Shown: positions 1 through 12,665 of the stretch, one piece after another
Layout: each line of letters starts with the position of its first letter
Position numbering within the stretch: position 1 is the stretch's first letter
Assembly: GCA_004380135.1 (NCBI GenBank)
Contig: QXCR01000019.1
Coordinates: 1-64,000, forward strand
Direction: 5' to 3'
DNA: 64,000 nucleotides
Source: Stemphylium vesicarium
Lineage: Eukaryota; Ascomycota; Dothideomycetes; Pleosporales; Pleosporaceae
Notes under the pieces: model-generated
The model's input: only the letters and a program-made list of their open reading frames with translations
Database searches by the model: none
Told to the model about the DNA's origin: nothing
Program-made: the position numbers and the translations under genes

Positions 1-1608
1 GCATCGTACGGGTAGGGTCTTGCTAACTTGTAACACTAACAAGTAGCCGTTCTCAATTCCAACTCGTCACGTACAAGAAGGAAGAGTAAGGTAAGAGTGA
101 CCTTTCTTATAATGTTATGGGCGGAAAGAGGCCTGCTAACGAGTATGCATTTGCTCCTATGTACAGAATAAGAAAGGTAGAGAAAAGAAGTGTAGGTGTC
201 CTCCTTCGTACGGTACTTATGCTTTGCGCTACCTCTACGCTAGCGTTCCGCGCTAGCCTAAAGTAAGAAGGTAGCAGTACTTAGGCGTAGCCCTTTACAT
301 AAAGAATAAATTGAATATATAAAGAAGGTATTATAGAAGCTTAAGTAATATAAATTATACTTATAACTTATAAAGTATAAATTCCATATATAAAAAATTA
401 GGTAATTTCTAAATAAAAATATTTAAAGTTCTAGAAATAATAAGCTTAGTAAATTATAAATTATTATTACTACTAAGTATACGCATCTACTCTTCCTTCT
501 ATAATAAACTATTAGAATTAGTATACTTAAATACTAAGCTAGTATTAAATATAAAGCTTAAAAATTACAAGTATAAATATAATGAAATTAAGAATTTATA
601 AAAACTTAGAGATTAATAAAAGTACTTAACTAAGTAAAAAGAATAGCTTAATAGCTATAATACTTAGAAATTTCAAGAAAATATAATCGATTTTAAATTA
701 CTAGTATAAAAGTACTACTAGAGGTTTTTAAAGGAATTAGAATTATATCTATAAAAAAAGTTATTAAAAAAAGAATTAAAGATATTATTTTATAACTAGC
801 TTAGATTAGCTAATAGTCTAGATAGCGATAGTTTAATAGGAAGGTCTATACTAGGGGTAGAGCTCCCCTTAGCCTCCTCTTACGCATAATTCTAGATATT
901 TAGAATAGTATGATTGTAATTAGTATATAATTACTCTAAAGCCTCTATCTCTATAACCTCTAAATAAAGATAAGTAATTTTAGCCTTAGCCTAAAGAAGG
1001 GCGAAGCGCTTTTAATACTTATCTATTTTAACCTTCTTTTACTCTTCCTTAGAAATAAAAAGACTATACTCTACCTTTATAGAAATATAACTAGCGTAAT
1101 AGCTAGTTATAGTATTTATAAAGTAACGAAGATTCTTCTTCTTATACTACTTATAATAGAACGTTATTTCTAGACCTTTTTCTCTTATATAGTTAGCATA
1201 ATTTTAGTACTAAGAAGTTAAATTCTAGAGATAGACGCGATAGGATATAGCAACTTTAGGCATAATTAGGAAGGTATAGAGAATAAGAAAAACGCACTAT
1301 AATAAACTTACTAAAACCTTATATATAGCCTACACTCAACTACGTAGTATAAGAAAATAATAACTTAGAGTATTAAGATAATAACTTTAAGAGAGATTAT
1401 TATTTTATAGATAATAAGTAAAGGCCTCTTCTAGATAAAAAATATAATATTAGTAGCTAATAATTATATAAACTCTTGAGTAATAATTAGCGTAAGGCGC
1501 ATAAATTATATAATTAGTATTCTACTAAAATAGGACCTCTAGAACGCTATTATATAAAGAGAGGCTAGCACTCTCTTAAACTTCTTACTTAGTATAAAGT
1601 TATAAGAG

Positions 1609-1659
1609 AATATAAGACTTAGTAATAAGAATATAAGACTTAGTAATAAGAATATAAGA
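1609..1659. repeat. 21-bp tandem repeat in the retroelement
   Basis: Two perfect consecutive copies of a 21-base unit (1609-1629 and 1630-1650) are followed by about 10 bases of a third. It lies upstream of the gag remnant, in the degraded leader region. It may be a local duplication made before or after RIP. Confidence 0.8.
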
Positions 1660-1789
1660 ATAAAAAGGTTTTATTATATTTTTTATTATAGTTAACTCTT
1701 ATAGTTATATCTCTTATCTAAATTATGAACTAGTTATTTTATTACTTATATAGAATTAAATTATCTTTACTTAAATATCTACTATTCTA

Positions 1790-2640
1790 CTTAGTCGCTA
1801 GACAACTCTATAGACCTACCGCCATATAATACCTCGCCTGCCTTAGTACGGACCGAGGATAGAGAAGTATCGCCGAACTCCGTATAACATAATATAGCCT
1901 AGATTTATTATATAGTTAGTAGGTATATTAATAAAGTCTTAGACGACTTACTTCTATAGATAAAATAGAACTAGCCTTGTAGCTTAGTAAAAGACCTATA
2001 GACCTTTTTAGACTAATAGTATAATAATACTTACTTTAGGCTAAAGGCCCTTAACTAGCTATTAAATCTATAATCAAGTAAGCGTTTTATATAGAATTAC
2101 TATATAGAGTTTAATTAATTTAAGTTCTAATTAGAAAAACGCTTTAGTTATATAAGTAAGAAAAGTATATTTATTAAGGGACTTCTTCTAAAGCTTTAAA
2201 AAGTACTTACTAATATTAAAATAAGGTCTTCTTTAAAGAGCTAGTCTATAAGAAAGTAAGAATAATAGATAACTTATACTCTATAAAACTAGCTACTAGA
2301 GCTAGTAAGAGCATGTAACTATACGTAAGAGAGGTTCTAACGCATACTTAGACTATATCTTAGAGTAAAGAAATAGACTAGGAGCCTATAAGAGCGAACA
2401 AGGCTAATATGTAAAGAAAGAAGCCTAAGAGAAGTACTCTTACTTATTACGCGTATAGTAAAGAAAGGTATTTTATTAGAAAATACTTAGAAGTAGTTAA
2501 GATATAGAAGGCTTACTTAGTATAAGATAAGAAGCTCTTAAAGTACTTAAATAGTATATTAGAAAAAGAATAGCTCTAAGCTAGAATCTTAGCTTAGGGT
2601 CTTAGAAAATAAATTAGAATACTTATAGTAAATAAAACTA
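1790..2640 (+). pseudogene. gag remnant with mutated CCHC knuckle
   Basis: One plus-strand frame, read through the stops, gives a gag-like polypeptide beginning near a DLPPYNTSPALVRTEDREVS segment. It ends in a 14-residue stretch spaced exactly like a retroviral-type zinc knuckle (CX2CX4HX4C). At 2445, 2454, 2469 and 2484 all four metal ligands are now tyrosine (tat, tat, tat, tac), as expected from TGY-to-TAY and CAY-to-TAY transitions. The knuckle cannot bind zinc. Confidence 0.75.
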
Positions 2641-3289
2641 TTTTTAATAGAAGTATATATATATGCTACTATATACTATAAGTATAATTATTAATAATAT
2701 TTATAATATAATAATATTAATAAAGAGTAGTTATTTATACTATATCTTAGTAAATAAAAGACTTACTATTTAAAACTATTATAGGCGCTTCTCTATCCCT
2801 CTTTATAAAATTAAAGAAACTAATAGAAAAATATACTAAATAACTAAAGTTACTTAATAAATATTTAGAATATATAAATATAAGAAAAGTACTAATATAT
2901 ACATTTTTAATATATTAAAGAGAGATATTATTTTAAGAATAAGCTAGTTCAATAACTATAAGATGTTTATTAGCTTAGCTAAAAAAAGCTTTTATATCTA
3001 CTTAGTAAGTATTAAAAAAAGAAAAAAAAGAAAGAAACTACTATCTAAACTATAGTAAGTAAATATAGTAGTATTTATTATATTAACTTATAAGAAAAGT
3101 CTAAATAAAGTTTTAATATTTACTTTATTATTTATAGATATTAATAAGATATTTTAATCTAAAAAGAAGATAGATATAAAAGTTATACTACTTATTAGTA
3201 TTAGAAGTTCTATTAGCTATTTAATCTAAAAAAAGTAAATAAACTACTTCTATGTAAAAGTATAAGAGTAGACTATATAATTAAACTTA

Positions 3290-4160
3290 ATCTAAAAGAT
3301 ACTTAGCTATTATAGAGACTACTATATAATATATCTAGAGAAGAGTTATTAGTTTTACGTAAGAAGCTTATATCTCTATTTAAGAAAAGATTTATCTAAG
3401 TTAGTAATTTACTAGTAGCTATACTCGTATTATTTATAAAGAAGCTAAGAGAAAACCTCTATCTTTATATTAACTATATAGCGTTAAATAAGATTACTAA
3501 GAAGAATAAATATCTTCTTTCTCTAATCTAAGAGACGCTTAATAACCTAAGTAAGGTAAAATAGTTTACGAAGTTAGATATTATCGCGGTCTTTTATAAG
3601 ATTTATATTATTAAAAGGAATAAATAAAAGACTATATTTAGAACGCGTTTTAGACTATTAAAGTAGCTAGTTACCCTCTTTAGTATAGTAAACTCTTTAA
3701 ATACTTTCTAGTAGTATATTAACTAGACTCTATAAGAGTATCTTAACAACTTCTACTTAGCTTACCTTAATAACGTATTAATCTATATAGATAGTAGTAA
3801 GAGCTAATACTAGAAGCACGACTAAAAGGTGCTTAGTGAGCTATAGATAGCTAGACTTTATATAGATATTAAGAAGTATAAGTTTAAAGTTAAATCTAAG
3901 AAGTATCTAGGGTTTATTATCAAAGTTAAAAAAGGAATTAACATAGACTCTATAAAGGTAGCTATAATCTATAAGTAAAAAGCGCCTAGTATAGTTAAGA
4001 GAGTAAGATCATTTCTAAAGTTTACTAACTTCTACTAAAAGTTCATTATAAACTTTATTTAAATTACTACGCCTCTTACTAAGCTTACTAGTAATATAAT
4101 CTTTTAATAGAGCTCTAAAAAGTAATTAGCTTTTCAGAAGCTAAAAGAATTTTTTATCTT
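3290..4160 (+). pseudogene. Ty3/gypsy pol remnant (reverse transcriptase, start of RNase H)
   Basis: Translating through the stops gives the gypsy RT series in order: an LFIKK segment, a Y-ALNKITKKNKY block, an FTKLDI block, the catalytic box as YLNN at 3763-3774, a KYLGFII block, and VRSFLKFTNFY followed by ITTPLTKLT. In active elements the catalytic box is YLDD; both aspartates are now asparagine (aat aac), consistent with G-to-A RIP. Many CAA/CAG/TGG positions have become stops. Integrase is absent. The copy is inactive. Confidence 0.88.
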
Positions 4161-4162
4161 AA

Positions 4163-4281
4163 TGTCAGGACGCAGCCCTGCACCACTACGCCATGCAACC
4201 AAAAAGGTACGTATGATTAGTGAACTACTGATCATGATGCAGGATAGTATATATCGTCATCTGGCCTGACCCGGCCTGACA
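4163..4281. repeat. 119-bp segment bounded by TGTCAGG / CCTGACA inverted repeats
   Basis: Base composition changes abruptly at 4163. TGTCAGG (4163-4169) and its exact inverse complement CCTGACA (4275-4281) frame a normal-GC stretch that interrupts the retroelement homology. CCTGAC also occurs just inside, at 4265-4270. TGT...ACA ends are typical of fungal LTRs, so this could be an LTR edge, a solo-LTR fragment or a short non-autonomous element. No target-site duplication was established. Confidence 0.45.
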
Positions 4282-4774
4282 CTATTAGTCTACTAATATT
4301 AGTATTTATCTATATATTAGATAAATATTAGTCTAAGGTAATCTAAGCGTCTTTTAGACGCGTCTAATAAGATTCTATTAAGGAGCTCTACTAAAGGGCG
4401 TTCAGCCCGTTACGTACATTATTAATTCTTATATTCTTATTACTAAATCTATTACAAGTCTATCCATCCTATCCATTAGAGATAGTTAGGATATCCTGCT
4501 ATCTCTAAGCCTTCTAGTATTCTAGATAGCAAGGCTTGGCAGGATGCTGATCACGTGATCTATGCGCCCCGCGCGGATCATCACCTTCTGACGTGTGCCC
4601 TTATTGGTGCCAACATCGCAACCTTCGTCAAGGAGAGGTCTTTGTTTTGTACTCTTAATACTCAGCTAATTACGCAGGTACATCTTTTTCTCTTCTTTAC
4701 AGATATTATAAATGACTTAAGCAGCCTATACGATTGTAAGTGTTTAGGTTAATACTACCTAGGTACATACAACT
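4282..4774. other. Junction between degraded repeat and PKS gene, no gene seen
   Basis: AT-rich remnants continue to about 4545, including an imperfect palindrome around 4301-4330. Composition then becomes genic. A TCACGTGA palindrome lies at 4551-4558. A 65-codon open frame at 4555-4752 has no recognisable features. The PKS stop codon lies at 4775-4777, so the gene's 3' UTR must overlap this junction. Confidence 0.6.
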
Positions 4775-7700
4775 TTAAGCCTGCGCAAGAAGCAGCTTAC
4801 TCTTCTCTGCCAAGCTTTGTGCTAGCTGTGTCATAGGGATGTTCTGTAGAACATCAAACACAGAGCACTCCACCAGCATCTCACGCGCAACCCAATTTCT
4901 TACCTCAACAGCAACCAGACTATCAACACCATACGCGCTTAGCGGCCTGCCAGCATCGATATCAGCCTCGGGTATCATCATTAGGCTCGCAAGACGCTGC
5001 ACGATAGCTGCCGTGATAAGTTGCACGGCCTCTTCGTTCACCGTGCCGCATCGTGTCAACTCTTCTCGCAACGAGATGGTCTGTCCAGCCTTGGACGATG
5101 AGCCAGCTGCAACGTTGCGCAGTGCAGCAAACCTCGCATCGGCCATCCAGTACCAGGCGTCGTCGTGCTCATTGAAGGGCAGGCCGCACATGACTTGCCC
5201 AGGGTGATGAGAGGGACCCTCGATGGCGGTCGCGAGCAGACCATGCAGGTCTGAGGTATGCATTACCTTCAGTCCCATGGCCTTGACATGGTCGACATAC
5301 TCGTCGTGTTCAGCCACAAATCCTACCGACAGAAGGTAGCCGATGTCGATGGTCATTGCGGGTAGGCCCTGACTGCGTCGAAATGCGGCAAATTCGTCTT
5401 GGAAGTTGTTACCGCAGCCGTAATTACCCTGTCCACGATGGCCCATCACACCAGCTAGCGAAGACAGCATAACGAAGAAGTCCATGTCGCGTGGCAGTAG
5501 CTCGTGCAGGTTCCAGGTGCCGTGGACCTTGGGACCGACCGTTGTCCGTACGTGGTCGGCCGTCATCTTGTCGAAGAGGCAGTCTTGTAGGACCATGGCG
5601 CCAGTCGCACATCCCTTGACGGGTGGCAAGCCCTTGGCCCTCAGGTCATCCAGGACTGCCTTCAGAGCGGTCTTGTTGCCAATGTCGCAATCATACGCCA
5701 GTGGCGTAACGCTATACGTCTTCTGCAGTTGCGCGGCAAATGCCTTATTGTCTGAGCCGCTGGCTGCAGAACGAGAGAGAAACACCAGGTGCTTCGCGCC
5801 CTTCTCCGCCAGCCAACGCGCAATCTCACGTGTGATACCACCGAGTCCGGCAATCATGTACGTCGCGTCAGGCTGAATGCGCATACGAGGAATTCGAGGC
5901 ACGGCACGAACAACGTCTGCATCGTCAACGCGAACGACCACCTTGCCCATGTGCTTTCCTGCCTGCATGTGTCGGAAGGCTTTCTCGACTTCAGCCATGG
6001 TGAAGATCTGGAGTGGCGCAATAGGCTTGATCGCCCCCTCATGGATCATCTTGGCTGTATCGTGCCATAGCGCTACTGCCCGCGGCGTCGGGTTGTTCTC
6101 AAAGTCAAGCAGATTGACACCGATATAGCTCTTGTTGTCCAACAAAGGCTTCATGTCAAGACCGGTGTTTGCGAAAAGATCCGCCTTTCCGATCTCTAAG
6201 AAACGACCGAACTTGGCTAGGCAGTCAGTCCACGATCGACGCAGAGCCTCACCAGCCAGCGAGTTCAGTACTAGATCCACACCGTGACTGCCAGTAGCAC
6301 GCAGCACTCCCTTGACGAAGCTGGTATCGCGACTGCTGAAGATGTGGTCTTCGGGTATTCCGTATTTCTCGACGAGAAGCTGTTTCTTTGCGTCTGCGCC
6401 GACCGTAGCGAAGATCTCGGCACCTTTGGCTTGCGCGATCATGATAGCAGCTTGTCCGACACCGCCAGCAGCGGCATGAATCAAGATCTTCTCACCAGCA
6501 ACGATACCGCCCGCGGTCACCAGCGAGTAGTAAGCCGTAAGGAAGATGAGTGGCATCGAGGCGGCTTCCTCGAAGCTCATGCCAGAGGGAACCGTTATGG
6601 CACCCTTGGCTGGGAAGCGGACGTAGGTAGCAAAGGTATCGCAAGACGCAGTCATAACCTTGTCGCCAATTTTGATATCCGTGACAGCAGATCCAACACG
6701 AGTGACGATACCCGAGGCGTCAACACCCAACTTGTTCTCCGCCAAGTTGCCCAGCGCCACAAGCACATCCTTGAAGTTGAGACCAACGGCCTTGACCTCA
6801 ATCTCAACCCAATCCTCGGGTAATGGCATGTGGTATGTTTCGTCCTCTTCCCACTGGAAAGTGTCGAGCAGACCAGGTGTCTTGATGGTCAGCTTGAGGG
6901 GACGTCCACAGCTCTTGAATGACACCATCTCGGGATCACCCTTGGCCTCATACTTGCGCAAAGATGCATCCACTTCCATCGTTCGCTCCACACGGGGTAC
7001 ATAGACCGTGTCGCCACGCGCGGCGAACTCACCCTCAGTGCCGTCGCCCCAGATGTGCGCATGGGCGACCTTGAGTGTGTTCTGGGACGCTTCCTCGAAG
7101 TCAATAGTCGATGATCCCTCTAGATCGAGACAGGCAAGGCGAACGCCGGCGTCTTCATTGCGAATGGCTCTTGAGAGCCCAATCATCAGACTCTTCATAG
7201 GATAAGGCGTGTCAAGAGCACCGCCACCAGTGATCCACAGAGCACCCTGAGACGAAAGTACGACTTCGCGCAATCTATCCCAATTCTCGTCGGTAAGATT
7301 CGCGAGGATAGTATCATCCCACTCGGCAAGACAGAGGCAGTACCTGCCCCCTACACGTGCTTTGGAGATGTCATTCCACCTGGCGATGCTGACATCATGA
7401 CCAGTAGAGGCGAATACTCTCTGCATGGTAGAGACAAGCTTGTTTGTCGCTTCAGTGTCAGTGGCGATAACCAAGAAAGGAGGCAGGTCGCGCGCTGTCG
7501 CCTTGGGCTTGGTCGAGATGATTAGCGAGACAGGCTCTTTCGAAGTGTCCTGGTCACCGCGGATCTCGACATCAACACCCGAGAATCCAGCCGTCTTCAA
7601 AGCGACATTCCACTCTTCAGCATCCAAGAGTGGACCTCCCTTCCTGCCGTCTGCCTCTCCTAGCCACCAGCCGGGCAAGGGACCCATGATGAACCCGGAG

Positions 7701-10700
7701 AAGATGCGCTTGATGGTTACCTCGGATAAGACAAGACGACCACCTGGCTTTAGCAGCATCTTGCAATGCGCCAGTGTCTCTTGGATGCTCTTAGTCGCGT
7801 GCAGTACATTGGCGCAAACGATGAGATCGAAGGACTCAGGACTGTATCCCTGCTCGGTAGGTGGATTCTCGATGTTGAGCGTACCGAACTGCATAATGGA
7901 CGCATCCTTGTCGAAACGGTCGGCCGCTTTAGCAAGGAAACCAGGAGAGATGTCGGTAAAGTGATACTGAGCTGCTTTGGAGCTGCCATCGGGGTTGCGC
8001 AAGCGTTCTAAGACATGGTATGTGGTACCACCTGTTCCGGCGCCGATTTCCAGGATGCGCAGTCCAGGTTGCTTGTCGGCAATGAGACCGACATACTCCG
8101 CCACGTTGGCGTTGAAACTCGTGCCGAAAGCACCGCGGTAGAAGACATAGAGAAGATCGCCTTCAGTCATGCATTGCAGAGCTTCGACTTCGTGCTTGAA
8201 GATGCGAGAAAGGTTTTCCCCGATGCGGTCCACCATCTGCACTGTGATATCGCCGCTGTCCGACTTGATGATGCGCTGCCGGGCTCTCTGCATCTCGGCT
8301 TCGACGTCTGCAGGTAGCGGAGGGAACTGCTTGATAGTATCATGCATCCACTCCACGTAGGACTTCCAGAAGCCATCCTGCGGCACATGTGCCTTGCCTT
8401 CTTCGCTTTGGAACCAATCAAGGATGCGATAGATGTACACTAGGCACACGAACTCCAGCAGGTCGAGTACTGAATCGTCGTCTTTGCTCTTCAACGTACG
8501 CTTGTAGATGATTTCCTTAATCTGAGACGGAGACAACAGGTCAGCATCCAAGTGCCATTTCTGCGCGAAGCACGACGCGCGCGTCTCCAGCTGTTTCGAT
8601 GCATTCTCTGCCGCGCCAACAGACGCTAGTACAACGCCTTCCATGATGACGACAGGTTCGGTCATGGTTGCTTCTGATATTGTAATTCTGGAAGTCCATG
8701 TCGTATAACTCAGCTTCTTCGCGGACGAGCAGCCATGTAGCTCCGAACCAGCCGTGCTTGGTATCCCGGCTGAAACGAAGATGCGATCGAACGATCTAGG
8801 GACGACCGCCTCGTTGAGTGCTTGCTCCTCGCCTGATATACTGGGAAAGACGAGATGAAGGACCGAGTCAAGGGTGGCAGGGTGAACAACATAAGGGTAC
8901 TCGAAGCCCTTAGGCATGACTGCCTTCGTATCGGGAACCTTGATGATGCCATAGCTAGATCTGGGACCGGCATACAGCTCAGTCATGTTGCGGAAGGTCG
9001 GTCCGTATTGCATCCCAATGGTCTCGACTGTGTCATACAAGAAGCTCCGCACCGGCTTCTGGCATAGGTCCCTGGCCTTAGCGAGGGAAGACATGTAGCA
9101 GTCATTCTCAAGCGCCATCTCACGCTTCATCGAAGGAGAGAAGGCTTTGAAGACGACTGAGACTAGACCGCGAGCATGAGCACTCCAAGAGTTCATCTCC
9201 TCACTCCATGAAGAGATGGTGAACTCATAAAGTGTAGATGACGGTGCTGCTCGTGTTCCGGTACGACGATTGTGCAGCTGCGTCATGACCTCGATGCCTT
9301 TCTCTGTATCGGGTACGCGAAGCGCAATATCGATGCTGACGTCGCGCAGTTCGAAACCATACACTTCGTCAGCATTGGTTTCCTGCGCCAATTCGTGCGC
9401 CGCCTCAATAGCCATGACGAGCATACCCGCCCCTGGATATAGGATATCGCCCTGGACTTTGTGCTCACGAATCCATGGGTTTTCGTTGCACCGCAGGAAG
9501 TTGCGCCACGTGTGCTGTGGAGTCCCAGCAAGGCGATAGCCGACAAGATCGGTACGTGGCGACTTGCGAAGGCGGTGCTGCCGGCTGAGGTGGGACTCGT
9601 CCCAGTACGCCTTATGGTTCCAGGCGTACGGAGCTAGATCTACCAGCATGTTGGTGTTGTTAAGAGAAACGTTGTTGACTTTGTTCAAATCAACTTTGCA
9701 TCCATGTGCCCAGAGATGACCCATGGCCTCCAACATGGTAGTAGCGCCCTCGTACTTGCGGCGAAGAACGGTAGTGTAGGTCGTCTCGGCAGCACGACTC
9801 TCACTGTTGAAGATGTCCAGGAGGTAGCTGCGAAGGGCTGAGTGTGGGCCGAGTTCGACGAACAGGTTGGCGAAAGCCTTGCGCGATTTGCCCTCTGGGG
9901 AGTGACTTAGAAGGGCGCGGGTAGCTCCAACAAAGTTGACAGGCGACACGAGGTTATCCACCCAGTAAGATGGCTTCATCTGTGCAGGATCAACCAGAGT
10001 ACCTGTGACCGACGAGAACATGGGAATCGTCGCCGTGGTGCTATGTAGGATGCCCTCCAAAGCCCTCTCGTAGTTCTCGCGCGCTGACTCCATGTGGAAA
10101 GAGTGGTACGCGACATCCATAGACAGCCGGGTGCATGCTATCTGCACTTCCTTCAACCCCGCCTCTAGCTCACTAATAGCTAAAGCATCGCCAGTGATAG
10201 TGCAGGCCTTGGTTGAGTTGAAGCATCCCACGACTGCTCGGCCACTCTTCAAGCCACTGAGGTGATCTTGAATGCTATCTGCACTGGCAGAAACAGCCAA
10301 CATGCCACCGTTCTTGGAAACAGTCTTGCTGACTTGTCCTCTTAACCATGCAATCTTGATCGCCGCTTCTTGGTCGATGAAGCCAGCGGTATACGCAGCC
10401 GCAATTTCGCCGCTGGAATGGCCGAGAACAGCAACCGGTCTTACACCGACGTCGCTCAAGAGGTCTACCAGCGCGAGCTGGATGGCGGTACAGGCCGGCT
10501 GACTGTAGTCGGTCTCACGTAGCTTGGACTCAATCTCGCTGCGACTAAGCTCTTCGCCGAGGCTCCATGGGCAACCGAACGACTTGAGCATGGCCTCCGA
10601 TCGCTGCATGCTCTCAAAAAAGGCCTTGTAAGACGAGAGACCCTTCCCCATTGCATGCCACTGCGAACCCTGGCCAGTGAAGACAAAGGCAATCCGTGGT

Positions 10701-12665
10701 ATCGTAGAAGTGGAGGAGCGGACCACCGGGGCAAGGCCCGTAACCTCCTCTCGCAGACCGCTGACGCTTGAGGCGATGGCATATGATTTCCATGGCAATG
10801 CGGTCCTCTTGGAGCTCAGCGTGAATGCCAAGTCATTGAGGAATGAGGGTGCAGTGGACGTCTTGAAGCTGAGATAGTCTTGCAGGCGCTCAGCATTGCG
10901 CTTGACGCCCTCTTGGTCGTTGGAAGACAGGACGAACAACCTCGGCGTGGCATTGAGGTCGCAAAAGATCTCGCTCGACACATCACTCGTGTTATCGCTG
11001 CACTCTCCGCTGGTCGCTCCATCAGCGACTGTGCTTGCAGAGCTGGTGGGACTGTCACTGAGTTCACCAACGTGCACATTGCCTGGACTAGGAAGGGGCA
11101 ACCTCGTCGTCGCATGTCGACCCTTCAAGCCATGACGTGACAGGAAAGATGCTGCGTCCTCGAGAACGACATGTGCATTTGCACCGCCAAAACCGAAACT
11201 ATTCACGCTTGCGCGGCGAGGCCCGTTGTGTGGCCATGGCATCAGCTTGGAGGCTATCTTGACGTTCTCTGGCAAATTAATCTCGGGATTGAGCTTCTCG
11301 AACCTGGATAACGTCAGCATGTGCAGGCCAGGGGGTTCAATCATGTACAACGAACCAGAGATTCGGCAGTATTATGCCTCGCTCAACAGTCAACGCAGCC
11401 TTGATGATGCCAGCTACACCGGCTGCGCCTTCGAGGTGGCCAATGTTCGTCTTGACCGATCCGACGTAGAGATCTGACGTGCGGCTCTCAACTGATCCCA
11501 TCGTTTCTAGGATCGCTCTGGCCTCGAGTGGATCGCCAGCCTGCGTGCCCGTGCCATGCGCCTCGACATACCCCGTCTCCGCTGGATTCACATCAGCCAT
11601 TTGGTATGCCCTCCGAATCAACTGCTTTTGCGCTTCACTGTTCGGAAGCGAGATGCCAGGTGTGCGACCATCTTCATTAGCAGCCGTGGCCAGCACGACC
11701 GCTCGAATGTTGTCGCCATCGCGGAGCGCTGCATCGAGAGGCTACACGTCATTACCCATTAGTCAGATTCCTCACACCAAAAAAGTGGCCGATGCGCTGA
11801 GTACACACCTTTAGAATCGTAACACCGAACCCTTCTCCGCGCGCAAAACCATTCGCGCTCGCATCCCACATCTTGCTCTTGCCTTCCGGCGAAAGGATCT
11901 TGGCTGCGCCAAGAAGGATAGACATATCCGGTCCGAACATGAGGTTAGCTCCTCCAACCACGCTCATCTCAGCTTCGCCTGTGCGAATACTCTGACAGGC
12001 CAGGTGGAATCCTGTTAGACTGGATGAACAGGCCGTGTCTACTGTTAGGGATGGGCCACGCAGGTTGTAGAACCAGGATAGTCTGTTGGAGGCTAGGGAT
12101 GCTGACATGCCGGTTGCGTCTACGAGAAGACGTTAGCGAAGTGCGACATGGAGTTGATAGTTGTGGATGATTTACGGTATATTGATGGACCTTCGTTGTC
12201 ACGGGCTTGCAAGTTGGGAAAGTCTGCTGTGAAGGTTCCAATGTAGCAGGATGTTTGTGTTCCTGACACTTGCTCCAAGGTCAAGCCGGCGTTTTCAAAG
12301 CCTTCGTACGTGGCTTCCAAAAGAATGCGATGCGTCGGATCCATGGCCCTGGCCTCCTTCGGCGTAATACTGAAGAACGGAGCATCAAACACCTTGAAGT
12401 CTTGTTGCAAAAAGTGCGCATGTCTTTAACAAGAGCAGATTAGTACGGTCGACGATCCAAACTTAGGATATCGAACCTACCTCTGTTGAATGCTTCCTAG
12501 CCGTTCTGGATCAGGATGATAGAAAGCGTCGACGTTGTAACGATCCTTGGGGATCTCGGTGCGTGCGCTACGACCTTCGACGAGCATACGGTAGAACGCC
12601 TCGGGGTCGCGAGCATCACCAGGACCTCGGAAGGACATACCGATAATGGCGATTGGCTTGTCCAT
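4775..12665 (-). CDS. alt5: Highly reducing type I polyketide synthase (alternapyrone-synthase-like)
   Basis: Iterative PKS of 2552 aa. Exons: 12665-12481, 12423-12176, 12119-11809, 11741-11356, 11303-4775; the four introns are 52-67 nt and all fall in the KS coding region. Domains in order: KS (1-430; DTACSSS Cys, EAHGTGT His, NIGH), AT (about 575-900; GQGSQ, GHSSGE), DH (about 985-1265; HKVQGDILYP with catalytic His near 991, LDSVLH), C-MeT (about 1400-1600; EIGAGTGG at 1462), ER (about 1845-2170; AAAGGVGQ), KR (about 2190-2400; SS...NY..GN catalytic set) and ACP (GVDSL, phosphopantetheine Ser about 2505). No release domain, as usual for HR-PKS making pyrones. All domains look intact; the KR nucleotide loop reads GLGGITR rather than GGLGGLGR. 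The neighbouring FAD oxidase and three P450s match the alternapyrone (alt1-alt5) arrangement, so the symbol is by family and synteny. The product itself is inferred. Confidence 0.95.

Larger units (their letters stand above)
1..4162 (+). mobile_element. RIP-degraded Ty3/gypsy retrotransposon, 3'-truncated
   Basis: Extremely AT-rich from about position 300, with taa/tag in every frame. Even so, the plus strand keeps a readable order of gag (about 1790-2640), zinc knuckle (2445-2486), reverse transcriptase (about 3290-3990) and the start of the RNase H region (to about 4160). No integrase or 3' LTR follows, because the homology stops at the junction near 4162. All visible lesions are C-to-T or G-to-A transitions, the signature of repeat-induced point mutation. 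The first 300 bases are less AT-biased and include a small hairpin (GCTAGCG/CGCTAGC near 239-257); they may be the element's 5' leader or LTR, but no LTR pair can be seen in this window. The copy is not functional. Confidence 0.9.

Noticed and set aside
1..60. gggtagggt near the left edge as a telomere fragment
   Set aside because: It occurs once, without tandem TTAGGG repeats. It does not show that the window starts at a chromosome end.
4555..4752. 65-codon plus-strand frame downstream of the PKS
   Set aside because: It overlaps the repeat junction and the PKS 3' UTR, and has no family resemblance or intron support.
4839..11140. Many open frames on both strands inside the PKS
   Set aside because: They are shadows of the long PKS reading frame, with no independent features.
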